Of a stretch of DNA of 32,542 nucleotides, positions 17,401 to 24,477 are shown piece by piece. Where the stretch lies: contig CAIZMB010000069.1 in the NCBI GenBank assembly GCA_903933935.1, positions 1 through 32,542 of the forward strand, written 5' to 3'. Below the pieces are notes generated by a model. That model had not been told where the DNA came from and ran no database searches. It saw only the letters and a program-made list of their open reading frames with translations. Position numbers and translations under genes: made by a program. The stretch comes from an uncultured Cytophagaceae bacterium (GTDB lineage: Bacteria > Bacteroidota > Bacteroidia > Cytophagales > Spirosomataceae). The first letter of the stretch is position 1, and each line of letters starts with the position of its first letter.

Positions 17401-19588
17401 TGGTAGCTTCCCGGATGGCAATGGCAATGGCCTTGCTGACTTTTTAGAGTCGAGCATGGGTGGAAAACCAAGAGGCCCACAAGACACAGACAAGGACGGT
17501 ATCCCAGACTTTTTAGATTTAGATTCAGATGGAGATAGCCTACTAGATTCACTGGAACAAACCTATGATGTAGACGGTGACGGAAGACCTAATTACCGAG
17601 ACCTAGATTCAGACGGAGATTGGATCGCTGATTTCATTGACGGAACAATGGATACGGACGGGGATGGAACCAAGAACTTCATGGACTTGGATAGTGATGG
17701 AGATGGAATCCCGGATCGCTATGAAGGCTCAGCGGCATGTGATAATTGCACAGGCCTGGTGGACAACAATAATAACGGTTGGGATGACAGAAAAGAGATG
17801 GTGAACCCAGCGGCAACCGACACCGACGGCGAGGGAACACCGGACTTTAAAGACACGGACTCTGACAATGACGGAATCCCAGATAGTGTAGAAGCGGGTA
17901 AGGATCCAAGCAAACCTGTGGACACAGACGGTGATGGATCACCAGACTTTAGAGATACGGACTCAGATAATGACGGAATCCCTGACTCAGTAGAAGCGGG
18001 CAAAGACCCAAGCAAACCAGTGGACACGGACACAGATGGAACGCCTGATTATTTAGACCTAGACTCAGACGGAGATGGAATCCCTGACTCAGTGGAAGCG
18101 GGCAAGGATCCAAGCAAACCTGTGGATACAGACAGCGACGGCAAGCCAGATTATCAAGATACCGACTCAGATAATGACGGAATCCCAGACAAAACAGAGG
18201 CTGGAAAGGATCCAAATAAACCTGTGGATACAGATGGTGACGGCAAGCCAGATTATTTAGACACGGACTCAGATAATGATGGAATCCCAGATGCAGTGGA
18301 AGCGGGCAAGGATCCAAATAAACCAGTCGACACAGACGGTGATGGTAAACCAGATTACCAAGACACGGACTCAGACAATGATGGAATTCCAGACAGCGTA
18401 GAAGCTGGAAAGGATCCAAATAAACCTGTGGACACAGACGGTGACGGCAAACCCGATTATCAAGATACGGACTCTGATAATGACGGAATCCCAGACTCAG
18501 TGGAAGCGGGCAAGGATCCAAATAAACCAGTCGACACAGACTCGGATGGCAAGCCCGATTACATAGACACGGACTCAGACAATGATGGAATCCCGGATGC
18601 AGTCGAGGCGGGTAAGGATCCAAACAAACCTGTGGATACAGACTCGGATGGCAAACCGGATTATTTAGACACCGACTCAGATAATGATGGAATTCCTGAC
18701 TCAGTAGAAGCTGGCAAAGACCCTCAGGTTCCAGTGGATACGGATAAAGATGGCATTCCAGATTACAGGGATTTAGATTCAGATGGGGATGGCATTCCAG
18801 ATAAGATAGAAGCAGGCAAGGATCCAAGCAAGCCTGTGGACACGGATGGGGATGGAAAACCAGATTACATAGACACGGACTCTGACAATGACGGAATTCC
18901 AGACGCGGTGGAAGCAGGCAATGTAAATAACCCAATCGATACGGACGGAGATGGCAAACCCGATTATCAGGACACCGATTCAGACAATGACGGCATTCCA
19001 GATAAGATAGAAGCTGGAGCGGACCCTACAAAACCTGTGGACACGGACGCGGACGGAACTCCAGATTATAGGGATTTAGATTCCGATAACGATGGCTATG
19101 CAGACAAAGAAGAAGCAGGCAAGGATCCAAGCAACCCAGTGGATACCGATAAAGACGGCAAAGCGGATTACATAGACACGGACTCAGACAATGATGGAAT
19201 CTTGGATAAGTTGGAGAACGACATCAACTTTGGAGCCCTAGCCGATTGCGATAAAGACGGAGTAGACAACCGCATCGATGCAGATCAATGTGCAACCTTT
19301 TCCCCGAACGGAATCTCACCGAATGGCGATGGAAAGAACGATGTATTGATCATCCCAGGGATCCTGAGAAACCAACCGAATGAGTTAACGATCTTCAATC
19401 GATGGGGCAATATAGTTTATCAGACAAGCAATTACAAGAACGACTGGGGTGGACAGACCGACCGGGCCTTTAGCCTGCTAGCAGGTGATAATCTATTGCC
19501 CGATGGAACGTATTACTATGTGATTGACTTTTTTGGCAAGTATCCGAACGTGGGTACCTATGTGTACATCAACCGCCAGGAGAAGTAA
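14402..19588 (+). CDS. Giant T9SS-secreted adhesin: beta-propellers, Calx-beta, thrombospondin-3 stalk, CHU_C sorting domain
   Basis: A 1728-residue protein. Residues 1-21 are a signal peptide (ends FQLNAQ). Residues 27-312: seven 42-residue repeats built on [17 protein letters not shown] and [10 protein letters not shown]. Residues 315-395: Ig-like/MBG-type domain ([30 protein letters not shown]). Residues 396-437 look like the first half of a Calx-beta domain ([24 protein letters not shown]). Residues 438-742: six NHL-type repeats ([17 protein letters not shown]). Residues 743-794 complete the Calx-beta domain ([30 protein letters not shown]). Residues 795-1632: thrombospondin-3 calcium repeats, including 14 near-identical 34-residue units. 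Residues 1633-1728: the gliding-associated CHU_C domain ([42 protein letters not shown]), the type-B T9SS signal. Inferred role: a long surface-anchored, calcium-stiffened stalk bearing beta-propellers for attachment or gliding. Confidence 0.93.
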   Translation: MIKKLILILITSILCFQLNAQINWTSRTSAADNSWLGVTYGNGLFVAVASSGTGDRVMTSPDGITWTARTSAADNFWRSVTYGNGLFVAVAGSGTGNRVMTSPDGITWTARTSAADNYWISVTYGNGVFVAVAISGTGNRVMTSPDGITWTAQNSAADNEWLSVTYGNGLFVSVAYTGTGDRVMTSPDGITWTARSSAADNEWVGVTYGNGLFVAVASSGTGNRVMTSPDGITWTSRTSASDNNWNLVKYGNGLFVAVADSGTGNRIMTSPDGITWTSQTSAADNDWWGLTYANGLFVSVAYSGTGNRVMTSNAEVSRLTIDAIADQNFTGSSLTPAIIVKDDGTALTLGTHYSVAYANNINAGTATVTITGMGNYIGTKSTTFTISSVTLATNKNSFKEGETITITANRSAVSVDRTVINFAPTGTATNNTDYNFSVLGYNSIGITVAGGNGSGSAANQLSPYGIVVDGSGNLYVADTDNHRVQKWTPGATVGVTVAGGNGAGSAANQLDYPVGMVMDGLGNLYIVERFNHRVTKWAPGATLGVTVAGGNGDGSLANQLSQPYGITIDALGNLYVADRGNHRVQKLVPGAAAGTTVAGGNGAGSGANQLNLPFGIAIDVSGNLYISDRDNHRVQKWAPGAAAGTTVAGGNGAGSAANQLNYTLGVTIDPSGNLYVVDRDNHRIQKWSPGATSGVTVAGGYGQGSAANQLDTPRFVGIDGSSNLYVSSTEAYQVQKFTNNTPQIVIPAGQTSGTLTISAIDDGIIEGDETIILTPTASGAGLSSNSTLNLTIILDTDGDGVPDSQEAIDGTDPIDACSYLPSSQILANTSAAWKAADCDGDGTPNGTDSGPFDYCVGRVGFTIPKLGTAAYNNYFKNGDCDGDGISNHAECNGADNPDDFDGDGIPNYLDTDSDNDMMSDRDERRIDSDGDGDADYLDLDSDNDGILDKMEGNADADGDGIKNYLDLDSDGDGIKDAWEAAGISEYHQDYNFDGRVSNADGSFPDGNGNGLADFLESSMGGKPRGPQDTDKDGIPDFLDLDSDGDSLLDSLEQTYDVDGDGRPNYRDLDSDGDWIADFIDGTMDTDGDGTKNFMDLDSDGDGIPDRYEGSAACDNCTGLVDNNNNGWDDRKEMVNPAATDTDGEGTPDFKDTDSDNDGIPDSVEAGKDPSKPVDTDGDGSPDFRDTDSDNDGIPDSVEAGKDPSKPVDTDTDGTPDYLDLDSDGDGIPDSVEAGKDPSKPVDTDSDGKPDYQDTDSDNDGIPDKTEAGKDPNKPVDTDGDGKPDYLDTDSDNDGIPDAVEAGKDPNKPVDTDGDGKPDYQDTDSDNDGIPDSVEAGKDPNKPVDTDGDGKPDYQDTDSDNDGIPDSVEAGKDPNKPVDTDSDGKPDYIDTDSDNDGIPDAVEAGKDPNKPVDTDSDGKPDYLDTDSDNDGIPDSVEAGKDPQVPVDTDKDGIPDYRDLDSDGDGIPDKIEAGKDPSKPVDTDGDGKPDYIDTDSDNDGIPDAVEAGNVNNPIDTDGDGKPDYQDTDSDNDGIPDKIEAGADPTKPVDTDADGTPDYRDLDSDNDGYADKEEAGKDPSNPVDTDKDGKADYIDTDSDNDGILDKLENDINFGALADCDKDGVDNRIDADQCATFSPNGISPNGDGKNDVLIIPGILRNQPNELTIFNRWGNIVYQTSNYKNDWGGQTDRAFSLLAGDNLLPDGTYYYVIDFFGKYPNVGTYVYINRQEK
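14480..15340 (+). repeat. Seven in-frame 126-base repeats (42-residue Asp-box-like units)
   Basis: Successive units begin at 14480, 14606, 14732, 14858, 14984, 15110 and 15236; the last is truncated near 15340. Each encodes SPDGITW, one residue short of the sialidase Asp-box S-x-D-x-G-x-T-W, plus a [10 protein letters not shown] strand. Seven units of 42 residues is what one complete seven-bladed beta-propeller would need. DNA identity between units is high, so copy number could change by recombination. Confidence 0.9.
15713..16627 (+). repeat. Six in-frame repeats of about 150 bases (NHL blades)
   Basis: Six units of about 50 residues share TVAGGNGxGSxANQL, then IDxSGNLYVxDxxNHRVQKW. Unit 6 is the most degenerate ([11 protein letters not shown]). 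Six NHL blades make a complete closed propeller. The array lies between two halves of a Calx-beta domain. Confidence 0.88.
17819..19234 (+). repeat. Fourteen 102-base repeats encoding thrombospondin type-3 calcium units
   Basis: The 34-residue unit reads approximately [19 protein letters not shown] then [15 protein letters not shown]. Thirteen complete or near-complete copies and one partial copy run from residue 1140 to about 1612; copy 11 is one residue short (AGNVNNPI). Units 5-9 are the most alike, indicating recent amplification. Aspartates at alternating positions bind Ca2+ in this repeat family. The first-strand base composition is more GC-rich than the propeller part of the gene. Confidence 0.92.
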
Positions 19589-19674
19589 ATAAGTAGGAAA
19601 AACAGAAGGATAAAAAAGGAAAAGAAAAAGCAACCCTACGAAAGCAAAAGAAAACAAAGACAAATAGCAAACAG

Positions 19675-20640
19675 ATGAATAACAAACATATAAACAATCA
19701 AACAGCACAAATACATAAGAGGAGTACAAGCTTCCTTTTGGCTGTGCTTATAGCCATATTCATGTCCCAAGGGGCCAAGGCCCAGATCGAACCGATGTAC
19801 AACATGTACCGCTTTAATCCTCAGGTGATTACCCCGGTTCAGGCGGGAAGTACGGATTCGAGTGAGATCATTGTCATGCATCGCCAACAGTGGTTAGGCA
19901 TCGAAGGATTACCCAAGACCTATTTTTTAAATGGAAACTTTAAATGGAAAAAGCAGCGTGGACTTGGATTTAATGCCATGTTTGATCAGGCGGGACCTGT
20001 GAAGATCACGATGTTATCCGGAGACTTTGCCTACCATACACGCTTGAGTGAGGACTGGAATTTATCAGGAGGGATACGTTTGGGAGTAGCGAATGTAGCC
20101 TTGGACTTTAGTGGAGTAAGGTTGGTGCATGACGGTGATGCCTTGTTTGCGGGCGATCGCAGCACGGGCATGAAGATGAACTTGGGTTGGGGTGCGAGGA
20201 TCTCAAAAAGCAATGGCTTCTTTGCAAGTTTCTCGATGCCTAGGATCATCAAGTATGATTTTGGAGATAAGTCGGGCGCTTATAAAGACGTAGCTTATTT
20301 ATATGCGATGGTAGGAAACAAAATAGAGATTAGTGAGAAAGTAACTTTATATCCAAGTGTCTTGGCGCGCATGGCTGGAAATGTTCCCTTGAGTTGGGAT
20401 GCGAATGTGATGGCCAACTTGCGAGGCTCACTCGACGTAGGATTAAACTACCGCCATCAAGAAAGTTGGGGCATTCGCTTAGGCGTCCAAGCGACCAAAA
20501 GAACCTACATCGGCTACGTCTATGAAATGCCAACGAGCATGATTAGTAAAGTGACTAACCAAACGCATGAGTTGGCGCTTAGGTTTTTTATCTTAAAGGA
20601 TAAAAACAACAAGGAAGAAAAACCGGTGAAGAGTAAATAA
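19675..20640 (+). CDS. PorP/SprF-family type IX secretion membrane protein
   Basis: A 321-residue protein with a signal peptide of unusually long n-region (cleavage near residue 36, after GAKAQ). The mature part begins IEPMYNMYRFNPQVITPVQAG, the family's opening in which the precursor is a PorP-like outer-membrane barrel. QQWLGIEGLPKTYFLNGNF, then beta strands alternating to LSWDANVMANLRGSLDVGLNYR and the end LALRFFIL follow. In Bacteroidota these proteins sit next to CHU_C adhesins and are needed for their secretion or retention (SprF with SprB). Here it follows the adhesin by 86 purine-rich bases with no terminator between, so the two form a cognate pair. Confidence 0.9.
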   Translation: MNNKHINNQTAQIHKRSTSFLLAVLIAIFMSQGAKAQIEPMYNMYRFNPQVITPVQAGSTDSSEIIVMHRQQWLGIEGLPKTYFLNGNFKWKKQRGLGFNAMFDQAGPVKITMLSGDFAYHTRLSEDWNLSGGIRLGVANVALDFSGVRLVHDGDALFAGDRSTGMKMNLGWGARISKSNGFFASFSMPRIIKYDFGDKSGAYKDVAYLYAMVGNKIEISEKVTLYPSVLARMAGNVPLSWDANVMANLRGSLDVGLNYRHQESWGIRLGVQATKRTYIGYVYEMPTSMISKVTNQTHELALRFFILKDKNNKEEKPVKSK

Positions 20641-20674
20641 ATTTTTGCCGAAATTCTAGTTTTAAAGCACGTAA

Positions 20675-21454
20675 TTAAATTCTTTTCAACTGCTTATTAA
20701 ACAAGTAGTTTAAGCTGATATTCCACACGAAATCATCCCCAGGAATCCTTGAACGCAATTTTTTGTTCATAATGGATGAAATGGTAAATGGAATGTGCTT
20801 GTTGGAAAGCGTCAATGTTTCTGTGATGTAGTAGCCATCGACTCCATCAATATCTAAATAATAGATTTGAGGAAAGAAGCGCAAATAGGTGTCTTTGGCC
20901 AATAAAACATTATTGATGACCGCGTTGACAGTTACAAAGTTGGTCCGATGATTAGTACCTTCCGTAAGCCCTTGTGAAACTAAATAGTACATTCCTAAGG
21001 AGACTTTTTTTGACACTTGGTAGGAAGGAATCCACTCGGTCGCAAAATATTGTTGGGGATTTAAAACGGTTTTTGGCACACCCATTTTATCATACAAAGA
21101 AGTATTTCTAAAGGCTACGGAAGGGTGTCCGCCAATACTAAATTTGAATTTTTTCTGGTTGACGGCCTTGTATCGAAACCAAAAAATAAAGGACCAAGGC
21201 CTACCTTCTAAGGAAAAACGAAATTGGGGCTCAAAGGCTATTCGGTCACTGCCCACCGACAAATCAAAAATAGCCGCCGGTTTGCCTAGCGTAAACATGG
21301 GCAAAATGGAAAAGCCATTTTGTGTTACGGCTACTGCCCCTGAAATGTGATATGTTTTTTGAGTACTATCCCCAGAATTGAAATCTTCAGCTTTGGCGTT
21401 TGTCGACACAAATAAAAATACAAAACATAGAAATGGTATTATTTTTTGTGTCAT
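20675..21454 (-). CDS. Probable outer-membrane beta-barrel protein of unknown function
   Basis: About 259 residues if started at the ATG at 21454, which gives a signal peptide MTQKIIPFLCFVFLFVSTNAKA; a start at 21493 would place a charged and polar leader in front. The mature protein alternates short amphipathic beta strands with turns (SVGSDRIAFEPQFRFSLEGR, WSFIFWFRYKAV, LRFFPQIYYLDID, FVWNISLNYLF) and ends in hydrophobic residues then KQLKRI, consistent with a small barrel. No named family is recognised. It is convergent with the PorP gene (34-base gap) and divergent from the ChaN-like gene. Confidence 0.65.
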   Translation of the reverse strand: MTQKIIPFLCFVFLFVSTNAKAEDFNSGDSTQKTYHISGAVAVTQNGFSILPMFTLGKPAAIFDLSVGSDRIAFEPQFRFSLEGRPWSFIFWFRYKAVNQKKFKFSIGGHPSVAFRNTSLYDKMGVPKTVLNPQQYFATEWIPSYQVSKKVSLGMYYLVSQGLTEGTNHRTNFVTVNAVINNVLLAKDTYLRFFPQIYYLDIDGVDGYYITETLTLSNKHIPFTISSIMNKKLRSRIPGDDFVWNISLNYLFNKQLKRI

Positions 21455-21585
21455 GGGATTAGAAGTATTCTTAATTAATAGCAAATATTGCACCTTTTAT
21501 TTGATATGGCTCGTCGGCCTAAATAATATTCGTCCAAGATAAAAGCCTAATATTTACTATTTTTACTCGACATGAAATTTAGGCC

Positions 21586-22443
21586 ATGAGAAAATTCTTA
21601 TTCATCATTTTTTTAGGAGCGTTTATACCCTATTTATTGCCGGCTCAAAACAAGCCCGCTTATATTTTGTATAACGCGAAGGGCAAGAAATTGGCCTATG
21701 GCAAAATGATTAAAACGCTCATCAAGCAAGATGTGGTATTGGTCGGGGAATTGCATAATAACCCGATTAGCCATTGGTTAGAGTTGGAAATCACCAAATC
21801 ATGTTTGTCGGCCCGCGAATTAGTTTTAGGCGCTGAGATGTTTGAACAGGACAATCAACCAGCTTTAAATCTGTACTTGAATGGAAAATTGACGGAAAAG
21901 GGGTTGGATTCAACGGCCCGACTTTGGAAAAACTATAAAACGGATTATGCGCCATTAGTCAATTTAGCCAAACAAAATAAGCTCCCATTTATAGCCACAA
22001 ACATACCGCGTAAATATGCAAGCCTTGTCTCCAAAGGGGGTTTTGAAAGTCTGGATAAATTGACCGCGGAAGAAAAAAAGTGGATTGCTCCCCTGCCTAT
22101 TTTGTTTGATCCTCAACTACCCGGATATGTCAAGATGCTGGCCATGATGGCGGAACATAAAATGCCAAATATGGCCAAAGCCCAAGCGATTAAGGATGCG
22201 ACAATGGCCCATTTTATTTTTCAAAACCAAAAGCCAGGCGGGCTATTTATTCATTACAACGGCTCTTACCATTCTGAATATTTTGAAGGGATTTCTTGGT
22301 ACCTAAAAAAGTCAAACCCTAATTTGAAAATCGCTACCATCGCGACTGTCAGCCAAGATGAAATCAATTCACTTTTACCGGAACATTTAGGGAAAGCTGA
22401 TTATATCATTTGTGTGGAAAGTGATATGACGCCCACCTATTAA
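21586..22443 (+). CDS. ChaN-like (haem-binding uptake family) protein
   Basis: A 285-residue protein with a signal peptide ending near residue 21 (YLLPAQ). The domain starts at VVLVGELHNNPISHWLELEI, with E55, H57 and H63 at conserved positions of the ChaN/TIKI-like fold. ELVLGAEMFEQDNQPALNLY, DYAPLVNLAKQNKLPFIATN and HYNGSYHSEYFEGISWYL follow. Campylobacter ChaN binds haem and is implicated in iron uptake, but other members of this fold are proteases or hydrolases, so function here is open. No lipobox cysteine is visible, unlike ChaN itself. No haem or iron transport gene is adjacent. Confidence 0.8.
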   Translation: MRKFLFIIFLGAFIPYLLPAQNKPAYILYNAKGKKLAYGKMIKTLIKQDVVLVGELHNNPISHWLELEITKSCLSARELVLGAEMFEQDNQPALNLYLNGKLTEKGLDSTARLWKNYKTDYAPLVNLAKQNKLPFIATNIPRKYASLVSKGGFESLDKLTAEEKKWIAPLPILFDPQLPGYVKMLAMMAEHKMPNMAKAQAIKDATMAHFIFQNQKPGGLFIHYNGSYHSEYFEGISWYLKKSNPNLKIATIATVSQDEINSLLPEHLGKADYIICVESDMTPTY

Positions 22444-22510
22444 ATTTTAGAATATTTGAAATGATCAAGTAGTAGATCACTATTCGTTTCGTATTTATTT
22501 TTTTCTCTTT

Positions 22511-22543
22511 AGCTTTACTAACTTTTAAAAAGTTAGTAAAGCT
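22511..22543. repeat. Palindromic intergenic repeat, copy 1
   Basis: Arms AGCTTTACTAACTTT and AAAGTTAGTAAAGCT are perfectly complementary over 15 bases with a three-base loop (TAA). The same arms recur at 28372-28404. It lies 68 bases after the ChaN-like stop and could act as a transcript-end hairpin, though it lacks a clean T tail. Confidence 0.85.
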
Positions 22544-22563
22544 GCTTGCTACAGTCTCGTTCA

Positions 22564-23583
22564 ATGCAAAGAATCAAATTTGAAGAATTAAAATCTACGA
22601 TAAAAAAAGCCTTTATGCGCGCGGGAATGTCCGAAAATCAAGCTGAAATTTGTGCTCGGACGCATGCGGAAACAAGTTGCGATGGCATATTTTCCCATGG
22701 CTTAAATCGGGTGGAACGCTTTATCAATTACATAGAAAATGCTTGGGTGAATTTAGGCGCTACGCCGACCCTTGAGCAACAATTGGGGTCCATTGAAATT
22801 TACAATGGCAATTTGGCACCGGGCGTTACCAATGCTTTTTTTGCGATGGATCGCGCGATTGAAATTGCAAAATCAACAGGTTTGGGATTGGTGTCCTTGA
22901 ACAATACAACACATTGGATGCGGGGCGGAACATACGGTTGGCACGCCGCAAACCAAGGCATGATCGGAATTTGTTGGACCAACACCGAATCGTGTATGCC
23001 CGCTTGGGGTGCGACTTCAGCCAGTATTGGCAACAACCCATTTGTTATGGCTATTCCGAGACAGGAAGGTCATGTGGTTTTGGATATGGCCATGTCTCAA
23101 TACTCCTATGGAAAATTAGAAAACACGCGATTAAATCGTGAAAAACTGCCTTATCCTGGCGGCTTTGATTCGGAGGGCTTATTGACCGATGACCCCGGAG
23201 AGATAGAAAAAACGCGACGTATATTGCCGACCGGTTATTGGAAAGGGTCGAGTTTTGCCATCATGTTGGACCTTTTGGCTAGTCTATTATCGAATGGAAA
23301 AACAACGGCGGCTATTGACCAATATGGATATGGAAATTGCGGGGGTTGTTCACAAGTTTTCATCGCGATTGACCCATTAAAAATGAATGATCAGCCGTTT
23401 GTGGACCAAGCTTTGAAACAGACGATTGAACATTTGAGGCAAGCCACTCCGGTTATAGAAGGAGGAGAAATTCTCTATCCTGGGGAAAGGTCGATCCGAA
23501 ATAGGCGAGAGAATTTAATCAAAGGCGTTCCTGTGCATGATGCGGTGTGGGAAAAAGTGAAGAAATTCGCGGGATTAGAATAA
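22564..23583 (+). CDS. Ldh-family (malate/lactate/2,3-diketogulonate reductase type) NAD(P) oxidoreductase
   Basis: A 339-residue protein started at the ATG at 22564; the frame extends to a TTG at 22546 next to the palindrome, which is unlikely. Family hallmarks: HAETSCDGIFSHGLNRVERF, NTTHWMRGGTYGWHAANQGM, WGATSASIGNNPFVMAIPR, LDMAMSQYSYGKLE, LPTGYWKGSSFAIMLDLLAS and the C-terminal PGERSIRNRREN. It most resembles the YiaK branch (2,3-diketo-L-gulonate reductase), which reduces keto groups of sugar acids. It stands alone between two hairpins, upstream of the DUF1080 operon, and may handle keto-acids from the same oxidative sugar route. Confidence 0.87.
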   Translation: MQRIKFEELKSTIKKAFMRAGMSENQAEICARTHAETSCDGIFSHGLNRVERFINYIENAWVNLGATPTLEQQLGSIEIYNGNLAPGVTNAFFAMDRAIEIAKSTGLGLVSLNNTTHWMRGGTYGWHAANQGMIGICWTNTESCMPAWGATSASIGNNPFVMAIPRQEGHVVLDMAMSQYSYGKLENTRLNREKLPYPGGFDSEGLLTDDPGEIEKTRRILPTGYWKGSSFAIMLDLLASLLSNGKTTAAIDQYGYGNCGGCSQVFIAIDPLKMNDQPFVDQALKQTIEHLRQATPVIEGGEILYPGERSIRNRRENLIKGVPVHDAVWEKVKKFAGLE

Positions 23584-23616
23584 ATGAAGGGCTAATTTTT
23601 GGCTGAGGCATATAAT

Positions 23617-23635
23617 AAATCCTTATGAGGATTTT
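23617..23635 (+). terminator. Weak terminator-like hairpin after the Ldh gene
   Basis: AAATCCT-TATG-AGGATTT forms a 7-base stem with a tetraloop, followed by a broken T-rich tract. It separates the Ldh gene from the DUF1080 operon. The 160 bases beyond it to 23794 show nothing else I can name. Confidence 0.4.
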
Positions 23636-23794
23636 GCTATTTTTAAAGGTGCGCGTCAGATGATAAATAGCGCATTTATTTGATCAAACCCTACATGTAT
23701 TTAACCGTCACTCTCGGGACAAATTTCAAAGAAACGTTTTGATTCTTAGGCTATTTCAAACAAAGTCGTAATTTTAAAACGATTTTATAAACCT

Positions 23795-24466
23795 ATGAAA
23801 ATGAAAATGTACCATTACTTGATTTTTGGCCTACTGTGCATATCCATCAGCCAGACATTTGGCGTAAACATTTCTAATCTACCGCCAGATTCGAAGCCCA
23901 ACAAAAAACAAAAATTGTTTGACGGTAAAACATTTAAAGGCTGGGAAGGCGATACGCTAACTTGGCGAATCCAGGATGGCATGTTGGTGGGCGGGTCCTT
24001 AGACACGAGAGTTCCCCACAATAATTTTCTGAGTACGAAAAAAATCTACCATAATTTTTATTTGAAACTGAAGATAAAATTGACCGGAACGGAGGGCTTT
24101 GTCAACTCAGGAATTCAATTTCGAAGTGTGAAGGCCACAAATCCAGCTTATGAAATGATTGGGTATCAGGCGGATTGGGGCAAGGATTATTGGGCTAGTT
24201 TATATGATGAATCCAGGCGCAATAAAACGCTCATGAAGCCCAATGAAGCCGATGTGCTCTCGTGGATCAAGCAAGGCGACTGGAATACGTATGAAGTTAG
24301 GGCTGAAAATGAGCGAATTCGTCTTTACATTAATGGCAAGCAAACCGTGGATTACACGGAAATGGATGCTTCCATTCCACAATCGGGCCTCATTGCTTTA
24401 CAGATTCACGGCGGCGCGAAAGCGATCGTAGCGTTTAAAGATATTTACTTGCAAGAGCTTCCTTAA
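23795..24466 (+). CDS. DUF1080 (3-keto-disaccharide hydrolase-type) protein, secreted
   Basis: A 223-residue protein with a signal peptide (cleavage near residue 24; MKMKM offers alternative starts at 23795 and 23801). The DUF1080 jelly-roll opens with KLFDGKTFKGWEGDTLTWRI, then GSLDTRVPHNNFLSTKKIYH, FYLKLKIKLTGTEGFVNSGI, YEMIGYQADWGKDYWASLYD, GDWNTYEVRAENERIRLYIN and ends GLIALQIHGGAKAIVAFKDI. The family (PF06439) includes hydrolases and lyases that cleave 3-keto-glycosides. The gap to the next gene is 11 bases, so it heads an operon with the cupredoxin-propeller and 3HCDH genes. Confidence 0.9.
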   Translation: MKMKMYHYLIFGLLCISISQTFGVNISNLPPDSKPNKKQKLFDGKTFKGWEGDTLTWRIQDGMLVGGSLDTRVPHNNFLSTKKIYHNFYLKLKIKLTGTEGFVNSGIQFRSVKATNPAYEMIGYQADWGKDYWASLYDESRRNKTLMKPNEADVLSWIKQGDWNTYEVRAENERIRLYINGKQTVDYTEMDASIPQSGLIALQIHGGAKAIVAFKDIYLQELP

Positions 24467-24477
24467 TTAAACCGAAT

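Noticed and set aside
17949-18935. A 328-codon open frame on the minus strand within the adhesin
   Set aside because: It is the mirror of the 102-base repeat array; the product is a monotonous Pro/Leu/Cys/His-rich string with no domain, whereas the plus strand encodes clear thrombospondin-3 repeats.
17819-19234. Regularly spaced repeats resembling a CRISPR array
   Set aside because: The period is 102 bases, units are contiguous without unique spacers, and the frame stays open throughout as protein repeats.
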